A DNA stretch of 64,000 nucleotides from Callorhinus ursinus (lineage: Eukaryota > Chordata > Mammalia > Carnivora > Otariidae), in assembly GCF_003265705.1 (NCBI RefSeq), contig NW_020313057.1, positions 7,986,450 to 8,050,449 of the forward strand, written 5' to 3'. The notes below the pieces were generated by a model, which was not told where the DNA came from, made no database searches, and saw nothing but the letters and a program-made list of their open reading frames with translations. Within the stretch, counting starts at the first letter, position 1; each line of letters begins with the position of its first letter. Of the stretch, positions 10,475 through 21,884 are shown in pieces. A program made the translations under genes and the position numbers.

Positions 10475-11105
10475 AAAACTGAAATGAGATATCACTTCAT
10501 ACCTGTTAGAATGGCTATTACCAAAAAGGCAAGAAAAAGCAAGTGTTGGTGAGGGTGTGGAGAAAAGGGGACCCTTGTGCATTATTGGTGGGAATGTAAA
10601 TTGGTGCAGCTACTATAGAAAACGGTATGGAGTTTCCTCAAAAATTTAAAAATAGAACAGTATGACCTAGCAGTTCTACTTCTGGGTATTTATCCGAAGA
10701 AATTAAAACACTAACTCGAAACGATATCTGTACCCCCCATGTTGGTTGCAGTGTTATTTACAATGGTCAAAATATGAATACAACCTAAATGTCCATTGAT
10801 GGATAAATGGGTAAAGAAAATTTGGGATACACACAAACACACACACACACTGGACTATTATTCAGCCATAAAGAAGGCTGAAATCCTGCTATTTGTGATT
10901 ACATGGATGGAGCTTGAGGGCATCATGCTAAGTGAAATAAATCAGAGAAAGACAAATATTATATGATCTCATTTATATGTGGCATCTATTTAAAAAAAAA
11001 AAGAAGCCCATAGATACAAAAACAGAATGGTGGTTGCCCGAGGTGAGGGTTCAGGGTGGGCTAATACATGAAGAGGTTCAAAAAAGTACAAAAAACAAAC
11101 AAACA
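10475..11105 (+). pseudogene. Old L1, ORF2 3' end and 3' UTR
   Basis: Plus-strand end of ORF2 starting 'gaaatgagatatcacttcat', through 'attattggtgggaatgtaaa', 'ctactatagaaaacggtat' and 'ttattcagccataaagaag', into the 3' UTR and an A-rich tail with (CAAA) units near 11095-11110. A (CA)n tract (10828-10850) sits inside. Frameshifts and stops remove coding capacity. Confidence 0.85.
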
Positions 11106-11110
11106 AACAA

Positions 11111-11669
11111 CTTTCCTAAGTATTCCTCAGATACCCATTTTCTATAAGTATTCTTAGGGAAGAGAGCTCAGAACTCACAGGGTGGAACCAGGAGCTACTG
11201 AAAGCAGTGACTAAAGGATTGTACCCACGGACCAGTAAAAATAATGGACTAGGGAGCCACTCTCAATAAAAAGAATCAGTTCCTGACCAAAGAGCATTCC
11301 TGATATTCCCTATGCTGAGGGACCTGACGACAGTTATCTGGCGGGATGATAGACTGGTGATTGCAGTATGCCTCTGATTTTTCCTGTGAATAGAAATGCC
11401 TGTCATGTTTATCTGTCCCTTTCTCATCTTTGTATGTTGAGTATGTGACAGCAGATAACTTGTTATTTTTAGCACCTAAGTCTTTTTATCAAGGGATCTG
11501 CATGCAAAAAACTGAATCTAAAGATCCTCTTCTATATCTAAACATAATTTAGATTACAAGATCCTGAACTTCAAGCCTGATGCTATATGATGATGATACT
11601 TTTGTGAGTCTCAGAAAGGGATGTGTATGCTTTGTGTGATGCAGGTACAGGAACTGTTGAGTCTAAAGA
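11111..11669. other. Unassigned DNA
   Basis: No recognised gene, repeat or structure. Confidence 0.4.
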
Positions 11670-12140
11670 CAGGTGGGGAGAAATTGTTTGGAAAAAAATG
11701 GCTGCAGTAATCCCTTTCCCTGAATGCAAGTGATTTGGTAGGACTCTTTCACATTGACTCTGAGCTTGGTCCTGTGGCTCACTTTGGTTCATAAAATGAT
11801 AGCAAGCATAGACTGGAAAAGACTTCGCTCACTGGGATTTGCTGCCTTGCTGCTCTTGGGAACCCAGTGACCACTGGGGAAGGATGTTGAGCTAGTCTGC
11901 TGGATAATAAGACACACATAGTCCAGTCACTCCTATTACCCGGCTGACAGCATGCCACTTGTAGGATGTGTGAATGAAGATGGCCCAAGTACCAGCCCCA
12001 CACTGGCTGAACTCAGACCCATGAGCAACCAGCAGCAATCATCTAAGAAGGCTCAGAGAATTGTGAACTACTTAAAAAAGTGTTTTAAAGGTGCTAAGCT
12101 TGGAATCATGTATTAAGCAGCAATAGCTAACTGATATACC
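11670..12140 (+). mobile_element. Ancient LTR-like repeat
   Basis: Carries blocks common to old eutherian LTRs: 'tcctgtggctcactttggttc', 'gagctagtctgctggataata', 'cggctgacagcatgcca', and an end 'agcaatagctaactgatatac'. Family inferred from memory; the left edge is approximate. Confidence 0.5.
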
Positions 12141-12529
12141 ATCATTTGCTATCTGTATAAAATTGTTCAAGTGAACCACTGAAAAATATATAAAGTTCAA
12201 TTTAAAAGTCTCAAATTCAGTCAATCTCAGTTAACTTTATGGATACCTGGTTCTACAATAGACTGCAAGTTATCACTGCAGTCAAGACTCAAGTGTTGAA
12301 GAGCAAAATCTGAAAGCAGGCATCCTCTCTAAATTGCTGTCTAACAAAGTTTTGTTGTGGTAATGATGAGGGTGGTAGCAGTGTGGGTGTATTCTCCTGT
12401 TTGTGTGTCTCATACAGTGTTTATGCTTGGGTCTCTAGATTCCCAAGTCCAATTGTGTGAAGTGAAGCATACATACTATGGCCATGGAAAATCTTGCAAT
12501 TTAATATAATCCATCGAACATCAAATTCA

Positions 12530-12690
12530 TAACCATTTTCTTTAAAGACTTAAGCAATAGTTTCTTAGGCATGACATCAAAAGCTTAAGCAGCTGGAGGA
12601 AAAAAACAGACAAATTGGACTTCAGCAGAGTTGGGTTTTTTTGCACGTCAAAGGTCATTATCAAGAAAGAATAGGAAAAGGCAAATGACA
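12530..12690 (+). mobile_element. Ancient L1 ORF2 fragment
   Basis: Short, very diverged plus-strand ORF2 piece: 'cttaggcatgacatcaaaag' then 'gacaaattggacttcagca', corresponding to the segment before the 'ttctgcacagcaaa' motif. No coding potential. Confidence 0.55.
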
Positions 12691-14660
12691 GCAGTTAGGA
12701 AGCCCGCAGAGCAGTCCCCAGTGGCTCTAACTTTAGCATGAGCTACAGCCAGGGTGTTGGGAATGGAGATCAAAGGACAGATTTTAAACATGCCCCCATA
12801 ACATAGCAGAATTAGATATCTGGTTCCTGAGAGGCATTTGCTGTCCTAGATGCTTAGCTTGATGAAATAAACACGGCCATTTAAGATGAATATAGAGGAA
12901 TGTGTAAAGTGGACATTTGCTGTATTTGCCTGCATAGCATCTGTTCCTTCTGCTCATGGATTAGTGCCCTGGTTTGTCTTTGGTGTACTATTCCTCCTTC
13001 TCTTGGGGGCTCTAAGATATGGATGAGGCTAACTGTCTCTCTTCTCATCTCCTTTTCCCTCTGCCCATCTGGACGAACACTGGTGGCAGGTAAGCTGGCC
13101 AGTCAGCCTACTCTTCCCAGCCAGCTCCCGATCTTGTTCAAGGGTGGTCAGGGACAGTCCAGTGTGATTCAGTCCTAGAGCATTAGTGAAATTATTGGGA
13201 AAGGGAAGCCATTTTCACCTGGAAATCATTTTATTGATAAATATTGTAGTCACTTTAAACAAATATCATTGCCTTGCCAACCTCAAGTGCAGTAAGAGCC
13301 TACATTAAATGGAAGGATTGGGTAAGGAGTAGCAATGACCTGTATGTTTTGAAAGTGGGATATGCATATGGTGGAGCTTGAGGTCTTGTAATACTGTCTG
13401 CAATGCTGTTAATATATTCTTCGACCTCATGGCCTTTGCAGGCTCAGTTGTGGGTACAGTTCAATTATAATAATTGTATTCACCAGTAGATAAATGACAC
13501 AAAGCAAGCAACAAAACAATTGTATCTTTCCCCATTTCCACAGAAAAGTCAACTTTTCTCCAGTCATACTCCAAATCCAAAATACACTATTTTTATTGCC
13601 ATCCCATTGACTCTCTCAGATGTTCATAAGCAAGACATACACGCTCGCAGGTGTCCACACCCACACCTATTTGTCTGTCGCTTAAAGAGCTTAAGCATCA
13701 TTTATAAAACTTAGTCCCTGCTGCATGTGAAACACTAGTCTAGCACCAGGATTTAGCTATATTCTGATAAGTCAGATACATTCAAGATGATATGGTAAGA
13801 ACTACTTAGGAGCACCTTCTAGTATTCTGTGATTATTTGATTTTTTTTTTGTTCCCATATTATAAAGTCAAAAATCTCCACAGTATTCTTGTACGAGTTA
13901 AATATATATTAGGAGCTCAGTAAATACTTGGTTGATTCATGGCATGTTGCTTTAGGCAAACTTTGTTTTCCCAAAGACCCTGAGAGACATTCTATGACGA
14001 ATAGGTCTCAATTTCACAGAATTCCTATAATAGCTATCTACAGTCTCCATTTTCTTCCAAAGATTAATCTGCTTTGGATGGGAATTTTTGATAAAGACAG
14101 CTCTATCACAACCCATAAAAATAACTCGAATTATATCAAATTGTGGTGCCACAGTTACTGTGGGAAGTACTAACCTATAAGGAAGCATGATCTTAAAACA
14201 ACTTTTAAACAATTTGTTGCTTACTGACTCTTGCTTTATGAGGACCAACTTGAGATTTATCATGCTTAATTGGGCCTCAGGGAAACATTTACTATTTTCA
14301 ACATGATATAGCACAGGAAACCTCCCCACACACATCTCCCGAAGACACAATGTATCCTTTGAGATTGTAGATTTGGAGTGAACCATAACTGATGTGTGTT
14401 ATGAAAATAGCCTATTATTTATAGACAAATGGATTTATTTCAAGATATCCTGACTTCCTACGTATGACCCATCATTCCAAGATAAAGTCACTTTTCAATA
14501 ACCAGCCCTGATAGTAATAATCTCTGTGTACATGCCACATCAGAGGTTGCAAGTGTTTTCATATAATATGTGTCACTTCATGGAGCATTTGAATATACTG
14601 TATAAAATATAGATCACCTGGAAATAACCTATGCTTGGTTTTGGAAGATGTTTGGGGGAT
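12691..14660. other. Mostly unassigned DNA
   Basis: No gene can be supported. A 144-codon minus-strand frame at 13952-14386 has no recognisable motif and no codon or splice support; one frame of this length is expected by chance in 64 kb. Bases 13896-13945 ('taggagctcagtaaatacttg') look like the 3' end of an L2 or MIR on the plus strand. Confidence 0.5.
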
Positions 14661-14664
14661 GGAA

Positions 14665-15080
14665 ACAGATTGTAGACCTACTGTGTGCCCAGTACTTTCT
14701 CATGTTGTCTCATATCGAAAATGTCAGATTCAGAACCAAACTGTCAGCTTTCGGACCTGGCTCTGCCACTCACAAGCTGGGTTATTTGGGTGAATTACCA
14801 AATTTTTCTTGCCTCCTGAATAAAATGGAGAGATTTGTACTTACTGCGTAGGATTTTTGTTGAGGAGATCATGGGAATTCATGCATGTGAAAAGGGTAGA
14901 AAGTGCTTGCCACAGAGTAAGCAATATGGAACTGTTAGCAATTTCTCACAGCAGTCTGTGATATTTATCATGCTATTTATCATCTCCATTTTATAGATGA
15001 GGAAAATACATTTTACAGCAAGTTACTAGAAAAGGTAGCCTTTAAAACCCAAACCCAAATGTTCTAACTTCATCTCCAGT
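14665..15080 (-). mobile_element. MIR, split by a second MIR
   Basis: Outer reverse-complement MIR in two parts: 14665-14720 ('cctactgtgtgcccagtactt') and 14960-15080 ('ctccattttatagatgaggaa', 'aaacccaaacccaaatg'). They are separated by a plus-strand MIR. Confidence 0.6.
14735..14930 (+). mobile_element. MIR inside MIR
   Basis: Plus-strand MIR: 'acctggctctgccactcacaa', 'cctcctgaataaaatggagag', 'agtgcttgccacagagtaag'. Orientation is opposite to the flanking MIR pieces. Confidence 0.75.
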
Positions 15081-15154
15081 GGTGGTGGAGGTGGTGGTTG
15101 TAATGAAATAAAAGAAATTTCATTTCATTATTGTTGCTGATTTTGTACCACGTC

Positions 15155-15200
15155 AAAAAAAAAAAAAAGAAAGAAAAAGAAAAAGAAAAAAAGAAATAAC
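15155..15200. repeat. A-rich / (GAAA)n tract
   Basis: A14 run followed by GAAA-type units; simple repeat. Confidence 0.8.
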
Positions 15201-15209
15201 CAATGGTAA

Positions 15210-17750
15210 GTCTTGACTTGTTTTCTACACTTATGTTTTTCTATACTATTTTCTATACTTTCTCGCTTTGATCCTTCCCTTGGAACACTTTTATTTGTAA
15301 CGTATTTTATTCCTGTTTTGCTTTTTTTTTTTTTTTTTTTGCTTCAGGTTCCCCAGTGTTAAGCAAAACACTTGGTTATATAAAGGGTATTGAATGAATG
15401 CACTCATTTTAGATTTTTGATTCTATTTTAATTGCTTTCCCTTTCTTTTTGTGAAAATAATTCTATTTACCAGTGGTAAAACCCACACCACATGGACCAT
15501 TTATTTCATTCAGTTGATTCAACCATGCTATGAGTAACAAATTGAGTACCTATCCATGGATAGAGATAGTGATGATGAGTGCAAAATGGTATCAGTATAC
15601 AGAGATGGTTGACATTGTTTCAATTCAGGCTGCATTCTATTCTGAGACAGAGATGCTTAACTGTTCCTTACCTTCTTCATAAAGCTATTTTTTAATTCTT
15701 AATGAATATCTATAATGCATTTTTAAATGCAAATTAAAGCATATGTTCTTGCAGTTAAAGATTAATCAATATTTTAATGTCCTCATAAATCTACACGAAT
15801 TCTTAAGTGCCTATTAGTCATTTTTAAATGAAAGCATATTCATGAGAAATATTTCCTACTTATATATTTTTATCTGTCTTTTTATTTTAAATAGAAAAAA
15901 GGCTACTATAAGAACTTAAACTGTTTCAGAATCCACATAACAGTATGTCAATATTTCATGACCCATTCCTAGTGGAACTCATGTCAAAATGCTTTTTCCA
16001 AGGGTTAGTGCCTAATTTTATAATGTAGACTGAGTTCTTGCACATTTTATTGTATTTGAAAGTTGGGGGAGTTAGGAACACTCTCAAGGTGGTTTCCCTC
16101 CATGTTACAAAACAAAGCTCTTTATTTGCCTTTAAAGGTGAAAAAGGAAAGAAGGGGAACAGAAAGGTATGAACATGCTATTGTACAGGAAACAGGGCAA
16201 GAAGGATTATTTTACATTCCCCTTGTCTGAAATTATCTATTTCCATTCTATAGCATCTTTGTTTGTCATTCCCCTGGTTATGTGGTTACACATAGGCTGG
16301 CTTTGTTTCTGTATCCAAAACTGTTATCATGTTACCTTTAAAATTTGGCATACAGCAACAGAAGGGTCAACAGTGCCACCTTCCTTATGGTTTGTATGAC
16401 TTCATTAGTGAAATAGAACTGTGGGAACCAATTTTCTAGGCGACTCTGAAGTCATTATGAGCAATGAGGAGACTTTAATATCTACCGAAGTAAATAGTTT
16501 TCATGCAGTTTGACGTTTAAACAACATTAAAGCTTAGAGACTATTTGGTGGGTTCTGTTGATAGGTTGTTGTCAGGATATTTGGAACATTGAGAGGTACT
16601 CATTTTATAACATGCGTTTCATTTCATAAGCAAAATACGGTGTTCTTAATTTATAAACATCAGAAGATTAGATTTTTAAAATAGTGTCTAACCCTCATGA
16701 GATGACAATATTTAAAAAAATTTTGTCCTTAAATAAAAGTGGACAGATTTAGATGAATAAAATGGAGAGCTTTTATAGGGAAAACAAAACTTTTTTGAAA
16801 CCTTATAAAAGAAGCGTTCAACTCTAAAAATCTGTACTCTCACACTCTATGGTTATGGGGCATGGGTTGTCGTCACAAAAGAAAAATTATCCAAATAAAG
16901 TTGTTCTACCTCAGCTGCTCTTTTTAAAAAATATTAAAACAAGAATTCATAAGAGTATTGGTTTTAGTTTAGGGTTTCTTTTTTTTTTTTACTTTAAAGC
17001 TTGTTCATAAATACACATAATCATCTCCAAATTCAGAAGAGTATAAGTACCAAAGTCTTGTCCTTGGCACATAGATGCTATCAATGTGCAGAAATCAAGT
17101 GTGTCGGTCTTATTTATTGCTTGTGTCCAGAAATTAAGCATATAGGCGACAGAGTTTCCGTTTAATAGAAGGCCATATAATTCATGCAGCAGACCCTCCC
17201 CCCTCTCTTTCTGTGGAGAGTTGCAGGAAAAATAACTCTGTCTGTGCCAGATGGTGGGAGCCCAGAAATGAGAAATTGGAGCCAAAGAGGACAGATCAGG
17301 TCAGCCGGACCAACTTCCCTGCCAAGTCACATCATAAGGGTGGCTCGCTTGAGGGTCCCCTTCTATCCTGAGTTCAGTAACCATGGTTACCCAGGCCGGG
17401 GGCTCAGTGTTGCTTTTTAATATCTCACAGATCCTGACATCTTCATTTCATTTTTACTTATTACCATTTTGCACAACTGTATCCTCTAACTCCATGATGT
17501 TATTTTAACTATTAAGTCTGTGTCCACCATATTTCACCCAACGTCTGTTGTTGTCATCATCCCCCATGCTTAGGACATGCTCTGTGTTTACCCAATCACA
17601 GGGAATTTGCAGGCTATTGTGTACACAATATAACTCAATATAGAATTCATTGTAATTTTTTATAATGGCGAATTTAATGATAGTGGGCATGCTGTCATAT
17701 CAGCTCAGTTGCGGTCATATCCTATGTACTGAGGGCTGCAAGCCATTATT
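15210..17750. other. Mostly unassigned AT-rich DNA
   Basis: A T19 homopolymer lies at 15322-15340. Bases 15505-15605 ('gagtacctatccatggata' after 'cattcagttgattcaacca') may be a minus-strand L2 or MIR 3' end. No exon or RNA gene recognised. The region is a candidate for single-copy noncoding DNA. Confidence 0.45.
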
Positions 17751-17754
17751 CCAG

Positions 17755-18200
17755 CCTGTATTCATTTCCAAGGGCTACTGTAGAGACCTACTAGAAACTG
17801 AGTGGCTTAAAACAACTCATATTTATTCTCTCTCAGTTCGGGAAGCCAGAGATTAGGAGTCAAGGTGCTGGAAGGATGGGCTCCTTCTGGGGTTTCTGAA
17901 GGAGGATCTGTTCCTTGCTTCTTTGGGGTGCTGGAAATCCTTGGCTTGTAGGCACATTACTCCACTCCTTACCTCTGTCTCCACATGACATTCTCCCCTG
18001 TGTGTCTGTGTCTGGATCCAAATGTCCCTCTTCCTTATAAGGACTGCGGTCCTATTGGATTTAGGGCTTCCCCTCCTCTGATATGACCCCATCTTAATGT
18101 GATTACATCTGTAAACTCCCTGGAACCAAATAAGGTCACATATGCAAAGATCTAGCAGACACAAATTTTGGGGGGTGGAGGATCTGTTTAACTCAGTACA
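17755..18200 (-). mobile_element. ERVL-MaLR LTR, MLT1A-like
   Basis: Reverse complement of the same LTR type as at 373-757: 'actgagtggcttaaaacaact', 'tctctctcagttcgggaag', 'tccttataaggactgcggtcc', 'attggatttagggcttcccc'. Solo LTR; no internal region. Confidence 0.75.
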
Positions 18201-18202
18201 CT

Positions 18203-18500
18203 TGAGTTGGCAAACTTTTTCTTTAAAGGGTCAAATAATAAGCATTTTAGGCTTTTGTAGGCCATACGGTCACAGCCGGTCAACTCTGCCACACAGAAAT
18301 AAATGTGTGACTGTGGTCCAATAAAACTATTCACGGACACTGAAAAGTGAATTTGGTGTCATTTTCAATCTCGTGAAATACTGTTCTTTTGATTTTTTTC
18401 AACCATTTAAAACTATGTAAACCACCCTTATCTCGTGGGTCATGTGAAAAACGGGAGGTAGGCCAGATTCGGTCAGCAGGCCCGCAGTTGACCAACTTCC
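18203..18500. mobile_element. hAT-Charlie-type MITE (MER1-like)
   Basis: Begins 'gttggcaaactttttctttaa' and ends 'gcccgcagttgaccaact', near-inverted ends. Between them are 'attttaggcttttgtaggcc', 'tcaactctgcc', 'tggtccaataaaactattcac' and 'aggccagattcggtcagcagg'. This matches a non-autonomous hAT family I know as MER1-like; the exact name is uncertain. It lies directly next to the MaLR LTR. Confidence 0.6.
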
Positions 18501-19540
18501 ACATCATTGTCTTCCTGACGTATCTGAGTCCAAGTTTAATATGAAGAGTGGTCATCTGTTATCTCTGAAGGAATCATGGCAGCTACTCCGCGAAATGTTG
18601 CCTTTTTTCTGTTTCAAATGTGTTGACTTTAACAAAATGTTTGTTTGTCAAAATGAAACGAGCACGTTGTTTCAGAAATCGGGAGCTTGAAATATGCAAT
18701 GCACATTTCCTTCCTCATTCCTGTCCCTTCTTGATTTCTGCTCCCCAAGGGAAACTACTTTAGTGATTTCCTTTGCTTTGCTTCTGTCAGTATTTAGTTC
18801 CTTATTTCAAAAGGCGTGCTTTTCCAACAATTGCTCAGTTTTTCAGTTTTTGATGTCTACTTATGTCTTCCTAAAAACCTAGTATTTAGATTTTTTTTAT
18901 ACTTCCTCTGCCTTTTGCCATATACTAATACCCTCCACTCCTCCATTCTCCCAAAATAGTGATTTTTGGTTAGATCAACATTCTGTTTATACATGATCAT
19001 TAACTATGTAAATATTATTCAAAGCTGAGTTACCAAACTATTAAGATTAATATTTCCTTTCTTCTTTTTTTTTTTTTGCATGACTAACATCTTCATTTTT
19101 TTCACTTGTTCAGTTTTTAATCATCAGTTAGTCATTAATCACTCAGTCATTAATTCATCCCCAGATTTTCAGGGAAGACTGCACCAACCCTCTCAATGTA
19201 GAGAGACACAAAGCTCATGTCTCCACTGCATTTCTGTGCCTGGATGCCACCTTTCTGCCGAGTCATCTCACTACCAGCCCCTGTTTGGAGATGGCCCTGT
19301 CACACAGCCGGGACATGGGGAGAGCTTTCACCTCATTGCTGAAAACCTTTCCACTTGCTGCTAGTGTTGACACATGTTTCAGTGGATCATACCATTCAGT
19401 CGCCCCTGTGGAAAAGGATGTATTGGTGGTAAATTTGCCACGATGTTTTTCACCTCAAAAAGGACTTGATCTGCTTTTACACAAGGTAGATCATTTGATT
19501 GCATAGTGAATTCTAAGTAAGAAATTACATTAACTATGAT
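18501..19540. other. Unassigned DNA
   Basis: Contains a poly(T) run at about 19068-19078. No gene or repeat recognised. Confidence 0.4.
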
Positions 19541-19550
19541 TGTGAAGACA

Positions 19551-19640
19551 GCCCGACATGGGACTCGATCCCACAACCCTGAGATCATGACTTGAACGGA
19601 AGGCAGATGCTTAACTGACCGAGCCACCTGGGGGGCCCCC
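19551..19640 (-). mobile_element. Head-only Can-SINE
   Basis: Ninety bases of minus-strand SINE covering only the tRNA-related head, from the first G's (19640) through 'gggatcgagtcccatgtcgg'. The CT-rich body and A-tail are absent, yet an 8-bp repeat 'tgaagaca' flanks it (19543-19550 and 19641-19648). Confidence 0.8.
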
Positions 19641-19909
19641 TGAAGACACATCTTTTTCAGGCTTCTGGCTTTGAGGATTGCTGTTGATCAGTGTGAAGCT
19701 GTGTGGATATCCACTTTTTGGTAGGTGGGTGTGGGTTTTTGTTGTTGTTTTTAACTTTTGGAGCTTTTAAAATTTTCTCTTTATGCCTGATGTTTTGAAA
19801 TTTCAAAAGGTTTGTTTTGGTGTGAGTCCCTTCTTCCCCACTTGGTGTTGGGGATTACTTGGTGTTGCCATGCTAAAAATTTGTGTCTTTTAGTTCTGAG
19901 AAGTGTTAT

Positions 19910-20085
19910 TATGGATATATTATATACATAATACATATGTGTATATGAAAATATATAGTAGATAATATACATGTAATATATAAAAACATGTGTATATAAT
20001 ATATAGTTTACAATGTAAATAATATTATATAATATAGTTTATACATAGATAACATATATGTGTAATATATAATACTAATGGAAGA
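19910..20085. repeat. AT-rich low-complexity tract
   Basis: Alternating 'atatata' with interspersed 'tgtgta'; many short palindromes. Confidence 0.8.
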
Positions 20086-20965
20086 TACACATAGAGTTAA
20101 CGTTATTCTCACCTCCACTTTGCTTCCTCTGCCTAGAACTTCTATTAGTTCTTTTATTTTGTTAATCTATTCGGGTATTTATTAGTCAGACATTTTGACT
20201 AATTGACATTATGAATTGATTTTGTATTGTCTTCTCTCGTTTTCCATGATTTTTTTTTGTTCTTCTTTCTTGCAGAAGCCTTAAATGCTTTCACGTTCAA
20301 ATCCTTACATTTTTTGTTCATTTTCTGCTTCCATATTGTTAATCTCCATGCATTCTTTCCTGTTCTTTGAATATTCCTTCTTTTTTGTTTTATAGGACTC
20401 TTTTTCTCATGGATACATGTTCTTTTATCTGAGAATGCTATAGTTCCTTATAAGTTTTCTCCTGCTCCCCTCCTTTTTTTTTTTTTATGCTTCTCTGAGT
20501 TCTGTTGTTCTATTTATTCTGGTTTCTGCTTTTTATGCCAAAGGGCTTCTGCTCATTGGAAGTTTTGTGCATGATTTGGAGTTTGTTAAATACAGATATG
20601 TTTTCTTGGGGAGTGCTTCCAAAATACAGTTTTCCAAGATCTTTTAAGTAGTCAGGTACCCTCTAAGTAACTATATAATTCGGTGGATATAACCTTAGCT
20701 ACCAGCATTCTAATAACTGCACAGAAGGGAAGGAGACAGCCTTTCACTTGATGCTATGCCTGCTTTCACTAGAGGAAGGAGGTTCTTACCACCTTCAACC
20801 ATGTCAGCTGTTCTTTCCAGAGAGTCTTTGGCTGAAACTCTTCAGAACCATTGCCTCTGCCCTTGGCCTTACCCAGCGCCCCACAACTGCTGGAACCAGA
20901 ACTGAAAAAATTTAGAATCTAGGCTTTCTGATGCCTAAATTAGTAGTTTGGCATTGTGGATCACC
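20086..20965. other. Unassigned T-rich DNA
   Basis: T-rich with several T runs (for example 20475-20486). The style suggests a degraded minus-strand L1 tail, but I cannot align it with confidence. Confidence 0.35.
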
Positions 20966-20969
20966 AAAT

Positions 20970-21189
20970 AGTATAGCTTTTGGTATCAGATTCATGCTTG
21001 GTAAAATCTCTGCCCCATCCTTTACTATGTGTGTGACTTTGGAGATGTCATTATGCTCTGGCACATCAGTTTTTACAGAGATTAGTTGAGAACAGTTTTT
21101 CACCTCATGTGGGTTTTCTGATGATTAAATGAGATAATGAAGTAAAATTGACCAGCTCTTAGTAGTTACTCAATAATAATAATAATAAA
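20970..21189 (+). mobile_element. MIR followed by (AAT)n
   Basis: Plus-strand MIR: 'ttggtatcagattcatgct', 'actatgtgtgtgactttgg', 'gatgattaaatgagataatg', 'agtagttactcaataat'. It ends in an (AAT)n tract at 21168-21189. Confidence 0.7.
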
Positions 21190-21236
21190 ACCAGGTTTAT
21201 AGAGAGTCTTGAAATATATGTGTCTTTATACAAGGT

Positions 21237-21352
21237 ATACTAATCTGCCAAATGAAATACCACAGATTTGGTGGCTTAAACAACAGAATTTTTTTTTTTT
21301 CCCTCACTAGTCTGGAGGCTGGAGGTCCAAGATCAAGGTGTTGGCTGGATTA
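21237..21352 (-). mobile_element. MLT1A-like LTR, left part
   Basis: Reverse-complement MaLR LTR: 'ctaatctgccaaatgaaatac', 'tggtggcttaaacaacagaa', 'gtctggaggctggaggtcca'. Interrupted at 21352 by a short L1. Confidence 0.8.
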
Positions 21353-21606
21353 AATCATTTCTTTTCTTTTCTTTTCTTTTTATTATGTTATGTTAGTCAC
21401 CATACAATACATCATTAGTTTTTGATGTAGTGATCCACGCTTCATTGTTTTCATAGAACACCCGCTGCTCCATGCGGTACTTGCCCTCCTTAATACCCAT
21501 CACCGGGCTAACCCATCCCCCCACCACCCTCCCCTTTAAAACCCTCAGTTTGTTTCTCAGAGTCCGTAGTCTCTCATGGTTCATCTCTCCCTCCGATTTC
21601 CCCGCC
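21353..21606 (-). mobile_element. 5'-truncated young L1 3' end
   Basis: 254-bp minus-strand L1 3' UTR with its tail on the left ('ttcttttcttttc', i.e. an AAAAG-patterned poly(A)). It ends at 'gggaaatcggagggagagatg' on its own strand. The perfect 12-bp target-site duplication 'ttggctggatta' (21341-21352 and 21607-21618) shows it inserted into the LTR. Confidence 0.95.
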
Positions 21607-21884
21607 TTGGCTGGATTAGTTTCTAGTGAGACCTCTCTCCTTGGTGTGCAGACGGATACCTTACATGGCCTTTTCTCTGTGGGTATATATGGGAAGAGAG
21701 TGAACTCTGGTGTCTCTTCCTCCTCTTATAAGAACACCAGTGCTATTGGATTAGGATTCCACTTTTATACCCTCATTTAACCTCTATTACTTCTTTAAAG
21801 GTCCTCTCGCAAAATATAGTCATTTGGAGGGTTAGGGCTTCAACATGTGAATTTGGGAGGACACAATTCAATTCATAACTCCAG
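21607..21884 (-). mobile_element. MLT1A-like LTR, right part
   Basis: Continuation of the LTR: 'tgctattggattaggattcc', 'ggttagggcttcaacatgtga', 'gggaggacacaattcaattc'. Removing the L1 and one copy of the duplication restores the LTR order. Confidence 0.8.

Noticed and set aside
13952..14386. 144-codon minus-strand frame
   Set aside because: No recognisable motif, and about one frame of this size is expected by chance in 64 kb of both strands at this base composition.
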